A stretch of 64,000 bases of DNA from Maribacter polysaccharolyticus. Its GTDB lineage: Bacteria; Bacteroidota; Bacteroidia; Flavobacteriales; Flavobacteriaceae. Each line of letters begins with the position of its first letter. The stretch's first letter is position 1. The stretch is from positions 42,592 through 106,591 of the forward strand of contig NZ_JARBUY010000006.1 in the NCBI RefSeq assembly GCF_028882255.1, written 5' to 3'. The notes beneath the pieces were generated by a model. It saw only the letters and a program-made list of their open reading frames with translations. It was not told the DNA's origin and made no database searches. Position numbers and translations under genes: made by a program. This document shows positions 18,365 to 26,828 of the stretch, piece by piece.

Positions 18365-18434
18365 ATTTCCTTTCTGAATTGGTCTTTCGGGATCCAAAAA
18401 ACTTACAATGATGTAACACGGGCCATACGTGATA

Positions 18435-18463
18435 GCGGTCAGCAGCTTAAAGCCACTGACCGC
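18435..18463. other. Inverted repeat downstream of pfkA
   Basis: GCGGTCAG and CTGACCGC form an 8-bp stem separated by 13 nt, 16 bp after the pfkA stop. No T-run follows on the minus strand, so it may be a stabilising 3' hairpin or a protein site rather than a classic terminator. Confidence 0.45.
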
Positions 18464-18478
18464 ATTATGGTTTCGATA

Positions 18479-19807
18479 TTATCTCATTTCGAATGGTTGC
18501 CCGGTACTTTCAAGCGCGGCAAACCAGAATCCACCCTCCATGTTGATCTTCTTTCTTGAAGAAGTAACGGCACTGATCGGCAGGTACACATATTGGTTAT
18601 TTACCACGCCTACAACGAACTTCGTTTTACCGGCCATGGCCCCATGGAGCGCATGATATGCCAAACCGCTACAAAATACGCTATCGCCTGGATTGGCAGG
18701 AGCACTTCTGATGATATAACTTGGATCTATATATTTAATGGTCACCTCGTAATCCTTTTTCTTGAAGAACTCGGAAATTTTATTCTTTAGCAATATTCCG
18801 ATATCATCATGTTGAATATTCCCGGAAGCATCGGTAACTTGCTCCTTGTCGTCTTTATCGAATAAATTCTGTCCGGCCCCTTCGGCTACAACGATAACCG
18901 CATGTTGTTTTGCATCCAACCGCTTCTTCAGGGTTTCCAAAAATCCGTTTTCCCCTTCGAGTTCAAAATGCATTTCGGGAACCAGGACGAAATTCACCAC
19001 AGGCATCGAAATCGCTGCAGAAGCCGCAATGAATCCACTGTCACGCCCCATTAGTTTTACGATGGCTATACCGTTGTAAGCCCCTGTCGCTTCATTATGC
19101 GCATCCCTTATAATCGCATTTGCCACATTATATGCGGTTTCAAAACCGAATGTTTTGTCTATGATACTGACATCGTTATCAATGGTCTTGGGAATACCGA
19201 TAATCGATATGTTCAATCCTTGCCTGGCAATTTCCTCTCCAATGGCGTTGGCGCCTTTTAACGTACCATCACCACCGATTGCAAATAGCATATCGATACC
19301 ATTATCATAAAGGGTATTCACCATTTCCTCCACGTCTTGCCCCCCTCTTGAGGAACCTAGGATGGTTCCACCAAATTGATGGATGTTATTTACGCTCGCG
19401 GGAGTCAAATCGACAAAACCATGCCCATAAGAGGGTATTAAGCCTTCATATCCATAGCGTACCCCTACAATCTCCTTAACCTCATAAAAATAATGGAGCC
19501 CCATGACCAAACTACGGATCACATTGTTGATACCAGGACACAATCCGCCACAAGTGACTATTGCCGCTTTGGTCTTTTTGGTATTGAAGTATATCTTTTC
19601 CCTAGGACCCGCTTTCTCCAAGGTAACGGGCTCTAAATTTTCATTAACACAATTATCGTGGTCTTTCAACGAGATGTGTCGCAATATCCTATCGTTATCG
19701 GTAACAAAGTTGAAGATATCATCACCTTTTCGCTTACTTAAACCCAAAGGTGAATCATATGTAGCTTCACCTAAAACATCGATATCAAATTTCTCTACGT
19801 CTGCCAT
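18479..19807 (-). CDS. pfkA: 6-phosphofructokinase
   Basis: Phosphorylates fructose 6-phosphate at the committed step of glycolysis. About 442 residues, longer than the 320 of E. coli PfkA and close to the long clades found in plants and spirochaetes. Motifs: GGLCPGINNVIR, GSSRGGQD, GGDGTLKGA, PKTIDNDVSIID and MGRDSGFIAA. The second Gly of GGDG indicates ATP as donor, while the Lys of PKTIDND is the residue usual in PPi-dependent enzymes; this mix is known from plant-type ATP enzymes. The ATG at 19807 (MADVEKFD) fits better than the upstream opening at 19873. Confidence 0.92.
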   Translation of the reverse strand: MADVEKFDIDVLGEATYDSPLGLSKRKGDDIFNFVTDNDRILRHISLKDHDNCVNENLEPVTLEKAGPREKIYFNTKKTKAAIVTCGGLCPGINNVIRSLVMGLHYFYEVKEIVGVRYGYEGLIPSYGHGFVDLTPASVNNIHQFGGTILGSSRGGQDVEEMVNTLYDNGIDMLFAIGGDGTLKGANAIGEEIARQGLNISIIGIPKTIDNDVSIIDKTFGFETAYNVANAIIRDAHNEATGAYNGIAIVKLMGRDSGFIAASAAISMPVVNFVLVPEMHFELEGENGFLETLKKRLDAKQHAVIVVAEGAGQNLFDKDDKEQVTDASGNIQHDDIGILLKNKISEFFKKKDYEVTIKYIDPSYIIRSAPANPGDSVFCSGLAYHALHGAMAGKTKFVVGVVNNQYVYLPISAVTSSRKKINMEGGFWFAALESTGQPFEMR

Positions 19808-19842
19808 ATTTCGATTGTTTGTTGTTGTATTAAAACAAGCTT

Positions 19843-19850
19843 CAAAAGTA
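19843..19850 (-). promoter_or_regulatory. -7 promoter element of pfkA
   Basis: TACTTTTG on the minus strand matches TAnnTTTG and lies 35 bp upstream of the preferred pfkA ATG. The upstream alternative start (19873) would lie before it, which supports the shorter protein. Confidence 0.5.
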
Positions 19851-20001
19851 CTACAATTGCGTAAAAATCGCACACTGATTCAAGCCAATCTTACATTAAA
19901 TTTTTCATTTTTCGGATTATGCCCCAATCGGAATTCAACTTAGGAAGTCATTTCTTCTTGTTCGAACCTTAAAAATTAAAATATTGGCAACGAATTCCCG
20001 A

Positions 20002-20337
20002 TTATTTATTCAATTCAAGCTTTTCTGCAAAATATGCACAAAAATCCTTCATGGTCGCCGTCATTTTTTCATCTTGGGTCGCTTTCATAAACGTATCCGA
20101 CATCGCGACCAAGGTTTGATGAAAGAACACCTTCATCTCATCAACAGGCATATCCTTTGTCCATAAATCTATCTTCAGGGATTCTTGGTTATTACTATCC
20201 CAGACAGACAACATCATTGCTTTGGCCTCCTCATTATCGATTCCCCCATCTTCAGCGGACCAGGTAAGTTTTTCGGGTACCCGGTTTTCATCCAACCCCA
20301 CTTTTAAACGTATTTCGGATGTATGTAGTTTTGCCAT
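20002..20337 (-). CDS. gldC: Gliding motility protein GldC
   Basis: A 111-residue soluble protein that matches GldC in length and pattern (SEIRLKVGLDENRVPEKLTWSAEDGGI at the start, then KIDLWTKDMPVDEMKVFF). In Flavobacterium GldC supports gliding and probably interacts with GldB; its molecular role is unclear. The ATG follows the gldB stop directly (TAAATG), indicating translational coupling. Confidence 0.93.
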   Translation of the reverse strand: MAKLHTSEIRLKVGLDENRVPEKLTWSAEDGGIDNEEAKAMMLSVWDSNNQESLKIDLWTKDMPVDEMKVFFHQTLVAMSDTFMKATQDEKMTATMKDFCAYFAEKLELNK

Positions 20338-21294
20338 TTATTTATTTGGTTTGTAATTCGATTTTTTAAATATCTCTTCTCCGGAAAGGTCCATGAGCTG
20401 TTGCAAAGTAAGCGTATTGCGATCCATAAAGGAACGTACGATCTGCCAGCCTAAATAACGCCCCAACCGTCCTGGGGATTCGTTATCAAGCTCCAATCCG
20501 AATTTCGAAAAAGGAGCTGGGTCCAGAAATCGTTTTGCCAACTTGTTATCCGTACTGTAAAGCAATTCCCTTTCGACAAAATAACGCCAAATAGGCTCCT
20601 CATTGGCCTGGGCCCATAGTAATTGATCATCGGTGTAGCCTATTTTCCGTTCATCGGTCTGAAAGGGCATTATCCTATCCTTGAGATACAGAATCTTGCC
20701 ATAATATATCAGCTGTTCCAAAAAGGTACGGTCTTTGGGCAGGGGTACTTTTTTATTGGCATAAGCCCCTGCAATATCACTCACCATAAAACGACGGTCC
20801 ATCTCCGCGGCTATATATCGCTGCAATCCTGCATAGTACTTATGTTCGGGACCCAGATAATTATCCAACCCCACCAGCAACAAACTGTCGGCCAATATAA
20901 CGCGATTTTGATAATCAACATCATTGGTCACTGTGATCATTCTTGGAATCCGATCTTTTGGGAAGTAATACTTAATATACTTAAACAACATTTCAACATC
21001 GGAAATCTCCTCATCAAAATCCTTGAATTCCGCCATGACCTCCCCTCTCAATTCAATCTGAAGGGAATCATTCAATTTGGCCACCCATACACTATCGGGA
21101 GCAGGAAAAAAATATGGATATGCCTTTCTCAGTTTGGGAATATCCTCTGGGGTAGCTTGCGCAAATTCATTGTCGAATCTTGAAACCTTCAGTTGCAAAG
21201 GAATTTTACTCACTGCTTCCGCAATTTTATCCTCATTCTTACAACCTACGATGGTAAAAGCAAATACGATGAATAAAAAAAGTGGGTTTTTCAT
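20338..21294 (-). CDS. gldB: Gliding motility lipoprotein GldB
   Basis: A lipoprotein required for gliding on surfaces in flavobacteria. The N-terminus MKNPLFLFIVFAFTIVGCK is a lipoprotein signal with the lipobox cysteine at residue 18, followed by a periplasmic domain of about 300 residues containing the conserved YFVERELLYSTDNK and PGRLGRYLGWQIVRSFM segments. The frame can open 4 codons earlier (21306), but the AAAGG sequence is correctly spaced only for the ATG at 21294. It forms a two-gene unit with gldC. Confidence 0.93.
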   Translation of the reverse strand: MKNPLFLFIVFAFTIVGCKNEDKIAEAVSKIPLQLKVSRFDNEFAQATPEDIPKLRKAYPYFFPAPDSVWVAKLNDSLQIELRGEVMAEFKDFDEEISDVEMLFKYIKYYFPKDRIPRMITVTNDVDYQNRVILADSLLLVGLDNYLGPEHKYYAGLQRYIAAEMDRRFMVSDIAGAYANKKVPLPKDRTFLEQLIYYGKILYLKDRIMPFQTDERKIGYTDDQLLWAQANEEPIWRYFVERELLYSTDNKLAKRFLDPAPFSKFGLELDNESPGRLGRYLGWQIVRSFMDRNTLTLQQLMDLSGEEIFKKSNYKPNK

Positions 21295-21318
21295 AAAAAG
21301 AATCATCCTTTAAATTTT

Positions 21319-21358
21319 AACCTTAGACCGTAAGGTTTTATTTTTATCGGCAAAGTTA
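21319..21358 (-). promoter_or_regulatory. gldB promoter element and leader hairpin
   Basis: TAACTTTG (21358-21351) matches the -7 motif. Just downstream an inverted repeat AACCTTA-gaccg-TAAGGTT (21319-21337) would fold in the 5' leader, ending 24 bp before the gldB ATG. Function unknown; it could be a stabilising hairpin or an operator. Confidence 0.4.
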
Positions 21359-21832
21359 ATCGTTTTAACCAAATAAAATCTTCCTTGAAAACCGAAGTTC
21401 AATAAGTTGGGCCGTTTGCAAGGGCCGTCCAAGATTCCACTGTTGCATCACCCACCCATGGTTTTGTACCGATAGGCGTAGGAACAGGGCCCAAATCGGC
21501 ACTTCTTACCCTGGGTCGTCATGGGCGATGAAAATAAAGACAAGGGAAAGACCCCAAGGGAATTTCATGGAAGGGAAAACGGATTTTCGGTGTTATCAAA
21601 AGACGGGACACCACCATTCAACCTTAAAAATTGAACGTTAAACCTATTATTTTATTCCGAATGCATAAAAACAACCGCTTAACTAGTAATCAAGCACATA
21701 AGACGAGTAAAATACCATAATATCTCAAATAAATTCAATTTTGCCTAAGGAATTAAAGGAATTAGCCCTACATTGTACGTCATATTTTAAATACGTCACT
21801 ATGGGTGAATTTTCAAGAAAAAAAACAACAAG
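21359..21832. other. Non-coding gap upstream of the response regulator, with short direct repeats
   Basis: About 470 bp without a convincing gene. Near the right end are two direct-repeat pairs: AAGGAATTA twice in tandem (21747-21764), and TACGTCA at 21776-21782 and 21792-21798, 16 bp apart. Both lie within 90 bp of the regulator start and could be binding sites. The rest shows no RNA fold that I recognise. Confidence 0.4.
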
Positions 21833-22462
21833 ATGATCAAAGTGTTAATTGCTGACAACCATCCTATTATAAGAATGGGCGTTAAACAAGTATTGAACAA
21901 TGCAAGTGGATTTGAAGTTATCGACGATGTTTCAACTACTTCCGAGCTTTTCAGTAAGCTGGAAACGACTTCCCCTGACGTGGTAATGTTGGAAATGGAC
22001 ATTCCGGAGATCAATGGCATCGCCACGTTAAGAAAGATTAAAAAAGAATACCCCAACGTTCGGGTGTTAATGTACAGCGGACAATCGGAGGATGTATACG
22101 CACTTAGCACCATTAGGGCCGGAGCTTCCGGTTACCTATCTAAATCCGCGGAAATCGATTATATCATTTCTGCCGTTAAAAAAGTAAGTGAAGGAAACAT
22201 GTTCATAACCAACGAACTTGCCCAACGATTGGCTTTTGACGAAGGAACCCAAAAACCCCGCAGATTCTTCAGAAAGTTGTCTACAAGGGAAGTGGAAGTC
22301 CTAAAACTGTTGGCCAGTGGAAAACGCAACAAGGATGTGGCCGAAGGCCTGAACCTTAACGAAAAAACCGTAAGTACCTATAAGGCCCGTTTAATGAAAA
22401 AATTAAACGTGGACAATATGGTCGATTTATTGCAACAAGCCAAGGCCTTGGAGTTGTATTGA
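21833..22462 (+). CDS. LuxR/NarL-type response regulator with atypical receiver
   Basis: A 209-residue two-domain regulator: receiver (1-120) and LuxR-type helix-turn-helix (about 145-205, LSTREVEVLKLLASGKRNKDVA then NLNEKTVSTYKARLMKKL). In the receiver, the position of the phosphoacceptor Asp (NarL: LLDLNMP) is Glu54 (MLEMDIP; codon GAA), and one residue of the acidic pair is Asn (ADNHP). The conserved Lys (YLSKS) and Ser (MYSG) remain. It may therefore act without phosphorylation. No histidine kinase is adjacent. It converges with dnaG, and a terminator lies between them. Confidence 0.92.
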   Translation: MIKVLIADNHPIIRMGVKQVLNNASGFEVIDDVSTTSELFSKLETTSPDVVMLEMDIPEINGIATLRKIKKEYPNVRVLMYSGQSEDVYALSTIRAGASGYLSKSAEIDYIISAVKKVSEGNMFITNELAQRLAFDEGTQKPRRFFRKLSTREVEVLKLLASGKRNKDVAEGLNLNEKTVSTYKARLMKKLNVDNMVDLLQQAKALELY

Positions 22463-22483
22463 ATTCAAAAATTGACAAAACCG

Positions 22484-22515
22484 AAAAAACCTGACCGAAT
22501 GGCCAGGTTTTTTTT
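22484..22515 (+). terminator. Terminator of the response regulator gene
   Basis: AAAAAACCTG pairs with CAGGTTTTTT around the loop, followed on the plus strand by eight T residues, 21 bp after the stop. The A-run on the other side means it may also stop dnaG transcription coming from the right. Confidence 0.85.
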
Positions 22516-22549
22516 GTTTGGAACATCCCCAAAGTACGCTTTTCAAATC

Positions 22550-24529
22550 CTAGGACAGTACCCGATTCAGTTTTTTATTCAATAGCTTGTTCAATTGAAG
22601 ATAATTCATGATCTCCTCCAAGGTTTCGGTATTATCCGCTGTTCTTTCTTCCGTACTATTCTGCAAAACCTCCATTCTTTTTTTGATCAAATAACACCGA
22701 AGCGTCAAAATAGTTTCACTTACCAATTGGGATACCCCTACTTCCTTTTCCTTGGGATATATATCCTTGCTTTCCCATTTATGCAGGGTATACTTCTCCT
22801 CTTCCATTAAAATGGAAGATATCTCGGTCACCATTTCTTGGTCCAATTCGGCGATAAAGGTATTGACCGCAAAATCCTGCTTTTGGTTCAGTTCCTCGAT
22901 CAACTTGTAATATATATTTTTGAAATTAGGATTTGTCAATTCAATTTCGTCATCCTGAAGGTCCAAATATATTTTCTCAAAAACCTTGGCCTCCATCGAT
23001 TCAGGCTCCAAAACCAAATCACCCTGATCATTCTCTTTCAATATCAAGTCCTCAAAATTTTCTTGCCGGTTACCATATAACAGCAATAGCTCTATGATCT
23101 TTCGTTCCAGTTCGTATTGCACATCGACCTTTTGGGGCAAAGGCTCATTTTTAACCACCTCAAAAGCCTGCTGTTCCTGTTTAACTTTCTTGGCGGCATC
23201 GGCAATATCCTTTTTACCGATCTGGGCCAGGGTGTTGAAAAGGACAGCTTCGGAAATGTTCATGATCTGGGCACATTCCTGGATATAGATCTCTTTTTGT
23301 ATTCGGTCCGGGATTTTTGAAATGCTATGTACGATATCCCGTACCGTATCGGCCCTTTTTATGGGATCGTTGGCAGCCTCCTTGACCAATAGGGAAGCCT
23401 TGAATTGGATAAAGTCCTTTGAATTTCCCTGTAGATATCGGTTCAATTCCTCCAGATCATTGTTCTTGGCAAAACTATCGGGATCTTCACCCTCTGGAAA
23501 AGTGCAGACCTTTACGTTCATCCCCTGTTCCAATATAAGGTCTATCCCCCTTAGCGACGCCCGGAGTCCGGCGGCATCACCATCGAAAAGGACGGTTATA
23601 TTTTTGGTCAACCGGTTAATAAGTCTGATCTGCTCAGGGGTCAATGCCGTTCCACTGGAGGCCACGACATTATGGATCCCCCTTTGATAAAATTGGATCA
23701 CATCGGTATACCCTTCTACCAAATAACAATTATCCTCTTTGGCAATGGCTTGTTTCGCGTGATAGATGCCGTAAAGCACCTTACTTTTATGGTAAATATC
23801 ACTCTCTGGGGAATTTAAATATTTGGCCGCCTTTTTATCGTTGGTCAGGATCCGCCCCCCAAAACCCAAAACCCTTCCGCTCATCGATTGGATCGGGAAC
23901 ATGACCCGCCCTTTGAACCGATCGAACTTCCTTGGATTGTTGGGATTGTTCACATCCTCCTTTACGATGGTCAATCCCGTTTTCTCCAAATAATGGAGTT
24001 TATACCCTTTGTCCAAGGCTGCAGTGGTAAAACCGTCCCATTGATCCAGGCAATACCCCAAACCGAATTTCTTTATGGTTTCGTCGGTAAAGCCCCTTTC
24101 CTTGAAATAGGTCATCCCTATGGCCTTGCCGAGTTCGGATTCCCAGAGCATTTGTGCAAAATGCTTTTGGGCGAACTCAGAGACCAGATACATGCTTTCG
24201 CGTTCATTGGCCTCCTGCTTCTGCTCATTGGTACGCTCGGTCTCCTCTATTTCGATATTGTATTTCCTAGCCAAATACTTTATGGCCTCGGGATAGGTGA
24301 AGTGTTCGTGCTCCATTAAAAAAGCCACGACGTTACCCCCTTTTCCGCTACTGAAGTCTTTCCAAATCTGCTTTACGGGCGAAACCATAAAGCTGGGCGT
24401 ACGCTCATCGGAAAACGGACTAAGTCCCTTAAAATTGGAACCTGATTTTTTCAACTGCACAAAATCGCCTATGACCTCCTCCAAACGGGCGCTCTCATAT
24501 ACTTTGTCTATGGTCGATTTTGAAATCAT
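22550..24529 (-). CDS. dnaG: DNA primase DnaG lacking zinc ligands
   Basis: Synthesises RNA primers at the replication fork. The 659-residue protein has the usual order: N-terminal CHC2 domain (1-100), RNA polymerase core with TOPRIM motifs (VEGYTDVI and the metal-binding LFDGDAAG), and a helicase-binding C-terminus. The CHC2 fold motifs are kept (NFKGLSPF, TPSFMVSP, GKGGNVVAFL), but the four zinc ligands Cys-His-Cys-Cys are Ser37, Ser40, Asp58 and Ser61. I recall that this loss is shared by related flavobacteria, so the domain probably folds without zinc. Confidence 0.95.
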   Translation of the reverse strand: MISKSTIDKVYESARLEEVIGDFVQLKKSGSNFKGLSPFSDERTPSFMVSPVKQIWKDFSSGKGGNVVAFLMEHEHFTYPEAIKYLARKYNIEIEETERTNEQKQEANERESMYLVSEFAQKHFAQMLWESELGKAIGMTYFKERGFTDETIKKFGLGYCLDQWDGFTTAALDKGYKLHYLEKTGLTIVKEDVNNPNNPRKFDRFKGRVMFPIQSMSGRVLGFGGRILTNDKKAAKYLNSPESDIYHKSKVLYGIYHAKQAIAKEDNCYLVEGYTDVIQFYQRGIHNVVASSGTALTPEQIRLINRLTKNITVLFDGDAAGLRASLRGIDLILEQGMNVKVCTFPEGEDPDSFAKNNDLEELNRYLQGNSKDFIQFKASLLVKEAANDPIKRADTVRDIVHSISKIPDRIQKEIYIQECAQIMNISEAVLFNTLAQIGKKDIADAAKKVKQEQQAFEVVKNEPLPQKVDVQYELERKIIELLLLYGNRQENFEDLILKENDQGDLVLEPESMEAKVFEKIYLDLQDDEIELTNPNFKNIYYKLIEELNQKQDFAVNTFIAELDQEMVTEISSILMEEEKYTLHKWESKDIYPKEKEVGVSQLVSETILTLRCYLIKKRMEVLQNSTEERTADNTETLEEIMNYLQLNKLLNKKLNRVLS

Positions 24530-24597
24530 TCGTTAAATGAAATAGCCGATAAAAATAGGTAATTTTTAGCTTATCTTAGTTATTCAATTCAATACAG

Positions 24598-24855
24598 ATG
24601 ATTCTATTCTTCGGCACACGCCCCGGAAAGGGACAAATGGTTAATCTCCCCAATGTGAAATGCGTATTTTGCGGACAGGCCAATACACTTTCCGCATGGA
24701 CCCAAGCGAACTATTTTCATTTATTTTGGATCAAGATCTTCAAGATATCCACCCAAAAAGCCATCGAATGTTCCCATTGTAAACGTGTGTATTACAAAGA
24801 GGAGTTTACCCAGGAAATGGTCGACGCCTTAAAACAGGTCGATCTTATGGACTAA
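24598..24855 (+). CDS. Small zinc-ribbon protein
   Basis: An 85-residue protein with two CxxC pairs, Cys22/Cys25 and Cys58/Cys61, spaced as in a zinc ribbon, around an aromatic-rich middle (ANYFHLFWIKIFKI). A 20-residue basic head precedes the first pair and an acidic helix closes the protein. No catalytic motif; it is probably a small structural or nucleic-acid-binding ribbon. It is divergent from dnaG, with 68 bp between starts. Confidence 0.75.
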   Translation: MILFFGTRPGKGQMVNLPNVKCVFCGQANTLSAWTQANYFHLFWIKIFKISTQKAIECSHCKRVYYKEEFTQEMVDALKQVDLMD

Positions 24856-24916
24856 ATAGGCCATAAACCGATCAAGGCACCGGCTTTGGCCAAGACCCTA
24901 TACAATGAAGTATTAT

Positions 24917-26002
24917 TCATAAATCGAAACGAAGGCCTAGGGAGATGTTATGCTGATCCACCAAAGCATCCTTGAACATTGGATTAAGATCATACTTTGC
25001 ATACAACAACACCCCTTCCACACCGGCATAGGCACTTAGACCATAGATCAAATCATTGGTATTATATCCTCTTTTTAATTTATCCTTTACATTCTCCCCA
25101 TCCCGATCGTATTTTAATTTTTGACGGGTGCCCAGATTAAAACCACCATACGCGCCTATGCCCAATCGGAATTGGTTCTTTAAGGAATACCGAATACTAT
25201 TATCGGTTCTGTGCACTTTGGACGGTCCCAATTCAAAATGGACAGGGAATACCAGATTATCCATCCGCAACTTGGATTTCTTTAATTCATATTCAAATTC
25301 CCGCAACACCACTTGCCCATCTTCTTCCACGAAATACTGATTGTCATTAGGCTTTAGTCCGTTGAATTGCAAAGAGAAGCCATAATTGAACCGTAAAAAA
25401 TTACTGTGTTCAAAAACCCTTGTACGCCAGGACCATCCCATTTCAAAAAAACGGCTTCCACCAATTTTATACGGGGAATCGTTGATGGATTGCCCATCGA
25501 TCAAGGCATTGTTTAAACCTATGGCGAAAACAAAATCGGAATAGGTCCTACGGTCATATTTCAACTCCCTTTTCTGCTTTCTTTTTGTTGCCAAAAGTAT
25601 TGTTGAGCCATCGGACCTCTTGAGGTTAAGATTGAATTCAACAGCGGAAATACCCGTAGAATCGGTGGCTTCCACATTCATGACATTACCATTGTTACGT
25701 TCGAGTAGAAGAATTTCATTATCGACGATTGCTATCCGGTTTTCAATGTTCAAGGCCCTCTTCTTAGCGGCGGACTCCTTGAGAAGTTTAGCCTCTTCAT
25801 AGCTTATTTGGTTTTTCCCATACCGCTTGTTGATTTCCTCAACCTCAATTTTCAATGCTTCCTTTTCCTGTTCGCCAATAAGCTCTTTTTTAGCTTTTAA
25901 CATTTCAATCTTGCGTTGATAATCCCCGTTTTCCTGGGCAACGGCCTCCTGGACTGCAAAAGCCGTTAACCAAACTGCTAGATAGATAATAATGACCCTC
26001 AT
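24917..26002 (-). CDS. Outer-membrane beta-barrel protein with coiled-coil head
   Basis: 361 residues. A signal peptide (cut near AVA-Q, residue 22) is followed by a charged helical stretch (about 25-105, EKEALKIEVEEINKRYG), probably a coiled coil in the periplasm. The remainder alternates polar and hydrophobic residues with aromatic belts (FLRFNYGFSLQFNG) and ends in SLGLRFDL, a typical barrel end with a hydrophobic-x-Phe-x-Leu pattern. Function is unknown. It lies 85 bp downstream of an ECF sigma/anti-sigma pair on the same strand and may be its target or sensor. Confidence 0.8.
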   Translation of the reverse strand: MRVIIIYLAVWLTAFAVQEAVAQENGDYQRKIEMLKAKKELIGEQEKEALKIEVEEINKRYGKNQISYEEAKLLKESAAKKRALNIENRIAIVDNEILLLERNNGNVMNVEATDSTGISAVEFNLNLKRSDGSTILLATKRKQKRELKYDRRTYSDFVFAIGLNNALIDGQSINDSPYKIGGSRFFEMGWSWRTRVFEHSNFLRFNYGFSLQFNGLKPNDNQYFVEEDGQVVLREFEYELKKSKLRMDNLVFPVHFELGPSKVHRTDNSIRYSLKNQFRLGIGAYGGFNLGTRQKLKYDRDGENVKDKLKRGYNTNDLIYGLSAYAGVEGVLLYAKYDLNPMFKDALVDQHNISLGLRFDL

Positions 26003-26034
26003 ACTGATTTTGATTTTTAGGACCCTCCTCTCCC

Positions 26035-26053
26035 ACCCTCATTAATAGAGGGT
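26035..26053 (-). other. Small hairpin between the anti-sigma gene and the barrel gene
   Basis: ACCCTC and GAGGGT form a 6-bp stem with a 7-nt loop in the 85-bp gap. No T-run follows on the minus strand, so it is not a clear terminator. Confidence 0.3.
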
Positions 26054-26087
26054 AGAATAAAGAAGATCGTTGATTGATTGATGAATA

Positions 26088-26828
26088 TTAATCGTTGCGA
26101 TCAGCGACCGCTGTTCTTACTTTATGGAACCCTGTTTTCAAGGATTCGAAAATCTGCTCCCTGAATGTCCGATCAAGATCATTTTCGACCTCATCGAGCA
26201 AAGCCATGGCATCGACCTTACCCTGTTCATTAAAGATCTCTTCACTCAGGATTTCCCGTTGGGCCTGCCGCAATAAGGAATCTACTTCGGCGTCCGTTAC
26301 TTGAAGGTCGGAACCTTCCAAAAGTTCGACCTGCACGGCCAATTCCGCTACTTTAGCGGCTATAAGATGTTCGGTTTTCAAGTCTAGGGTTTGGGAACTT
26401 CCATCCGAACTGACCCCTTCCGATAATGCAAATCGGGTTTCACGGTCAATTACCCCTTTGGTCGGAATTGCAGCAGGACCATCCTCTTTACGTAATTTTT
26501 CCTTATCCGATTCGGCGAAATTGTCTTCTTCCTTGATCGGCCTTATCAATACCGCTTCCTTTTTAGGATCATTGTTTAGTTCCCTTGGCGCTTCAACCAC
26601 CTCGATTTCCGTCTTTATGGGCATGCGCTTTGACTTGAAAAAAAGCGCTGCTACCAACAACACCCCGATAAAAGCTGCCGCTACGCCATACCAAAAGAAC
26701 GGATTCTTTTTTTTAGGGGCGACTTCCGGCAACTGCGCTGACAATATATCCCATGCACCTTCGGAAGGACGGATTTCCCGTTCATTCAAATGCTTTTTTA
26801 TATGTTCTTCAAACTTATCGACTTCCAT
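26088..26828 (-). CDS. Putative anti-sigma factor, single-pass membrane protein
   Basis: 246 residues. A cytoplasmic N-terminus (VDKFEEHIKKHLNERE, SEGAWDILSAQL) resembles the sigma-binding start of Bacteroidetes anti-sigma proteins. One membrane helix spans about residues 44-64 (FFWYGVAAAFIGVLLVAALFF). The remaining 180 residues are charged, likely periplasmic and partly disordered. No zinc-binding HxxxCxxC motif is present. Its ATG overlaps the end of the sigma gene by 14 bp, and this arrangement is the main support for the call. Confidence 0.75.
   Translation of the reverse strand: MEVDKFEEHIKKHLNEREIRPSEGAWDILSAQLPEVAPKKKNPFFWYGVAAAFIGVLLVAALFFKSKRMPIKTEIEVVEAPRELNNDPKKEAVLIRPIKEEDNFAESDKEKLRKEDGPAAIPTKGVIDRETRFALSEGVSSDGSSQTLDLKTEHLIAAKVAELAVQVELLEGSDLQVTDAEVDSLLRQAQREILSEEIFNEQGKVDAMALLDEVENDLDRTFREQIFESLKTGFHKVRTAVADRND

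Noticed and set aside
17963-18397. GTPase annotation for the small CxxC protein next to engB
   Set aside because: No P-loop or other G motif is present; the label probably spread from the neighbour.
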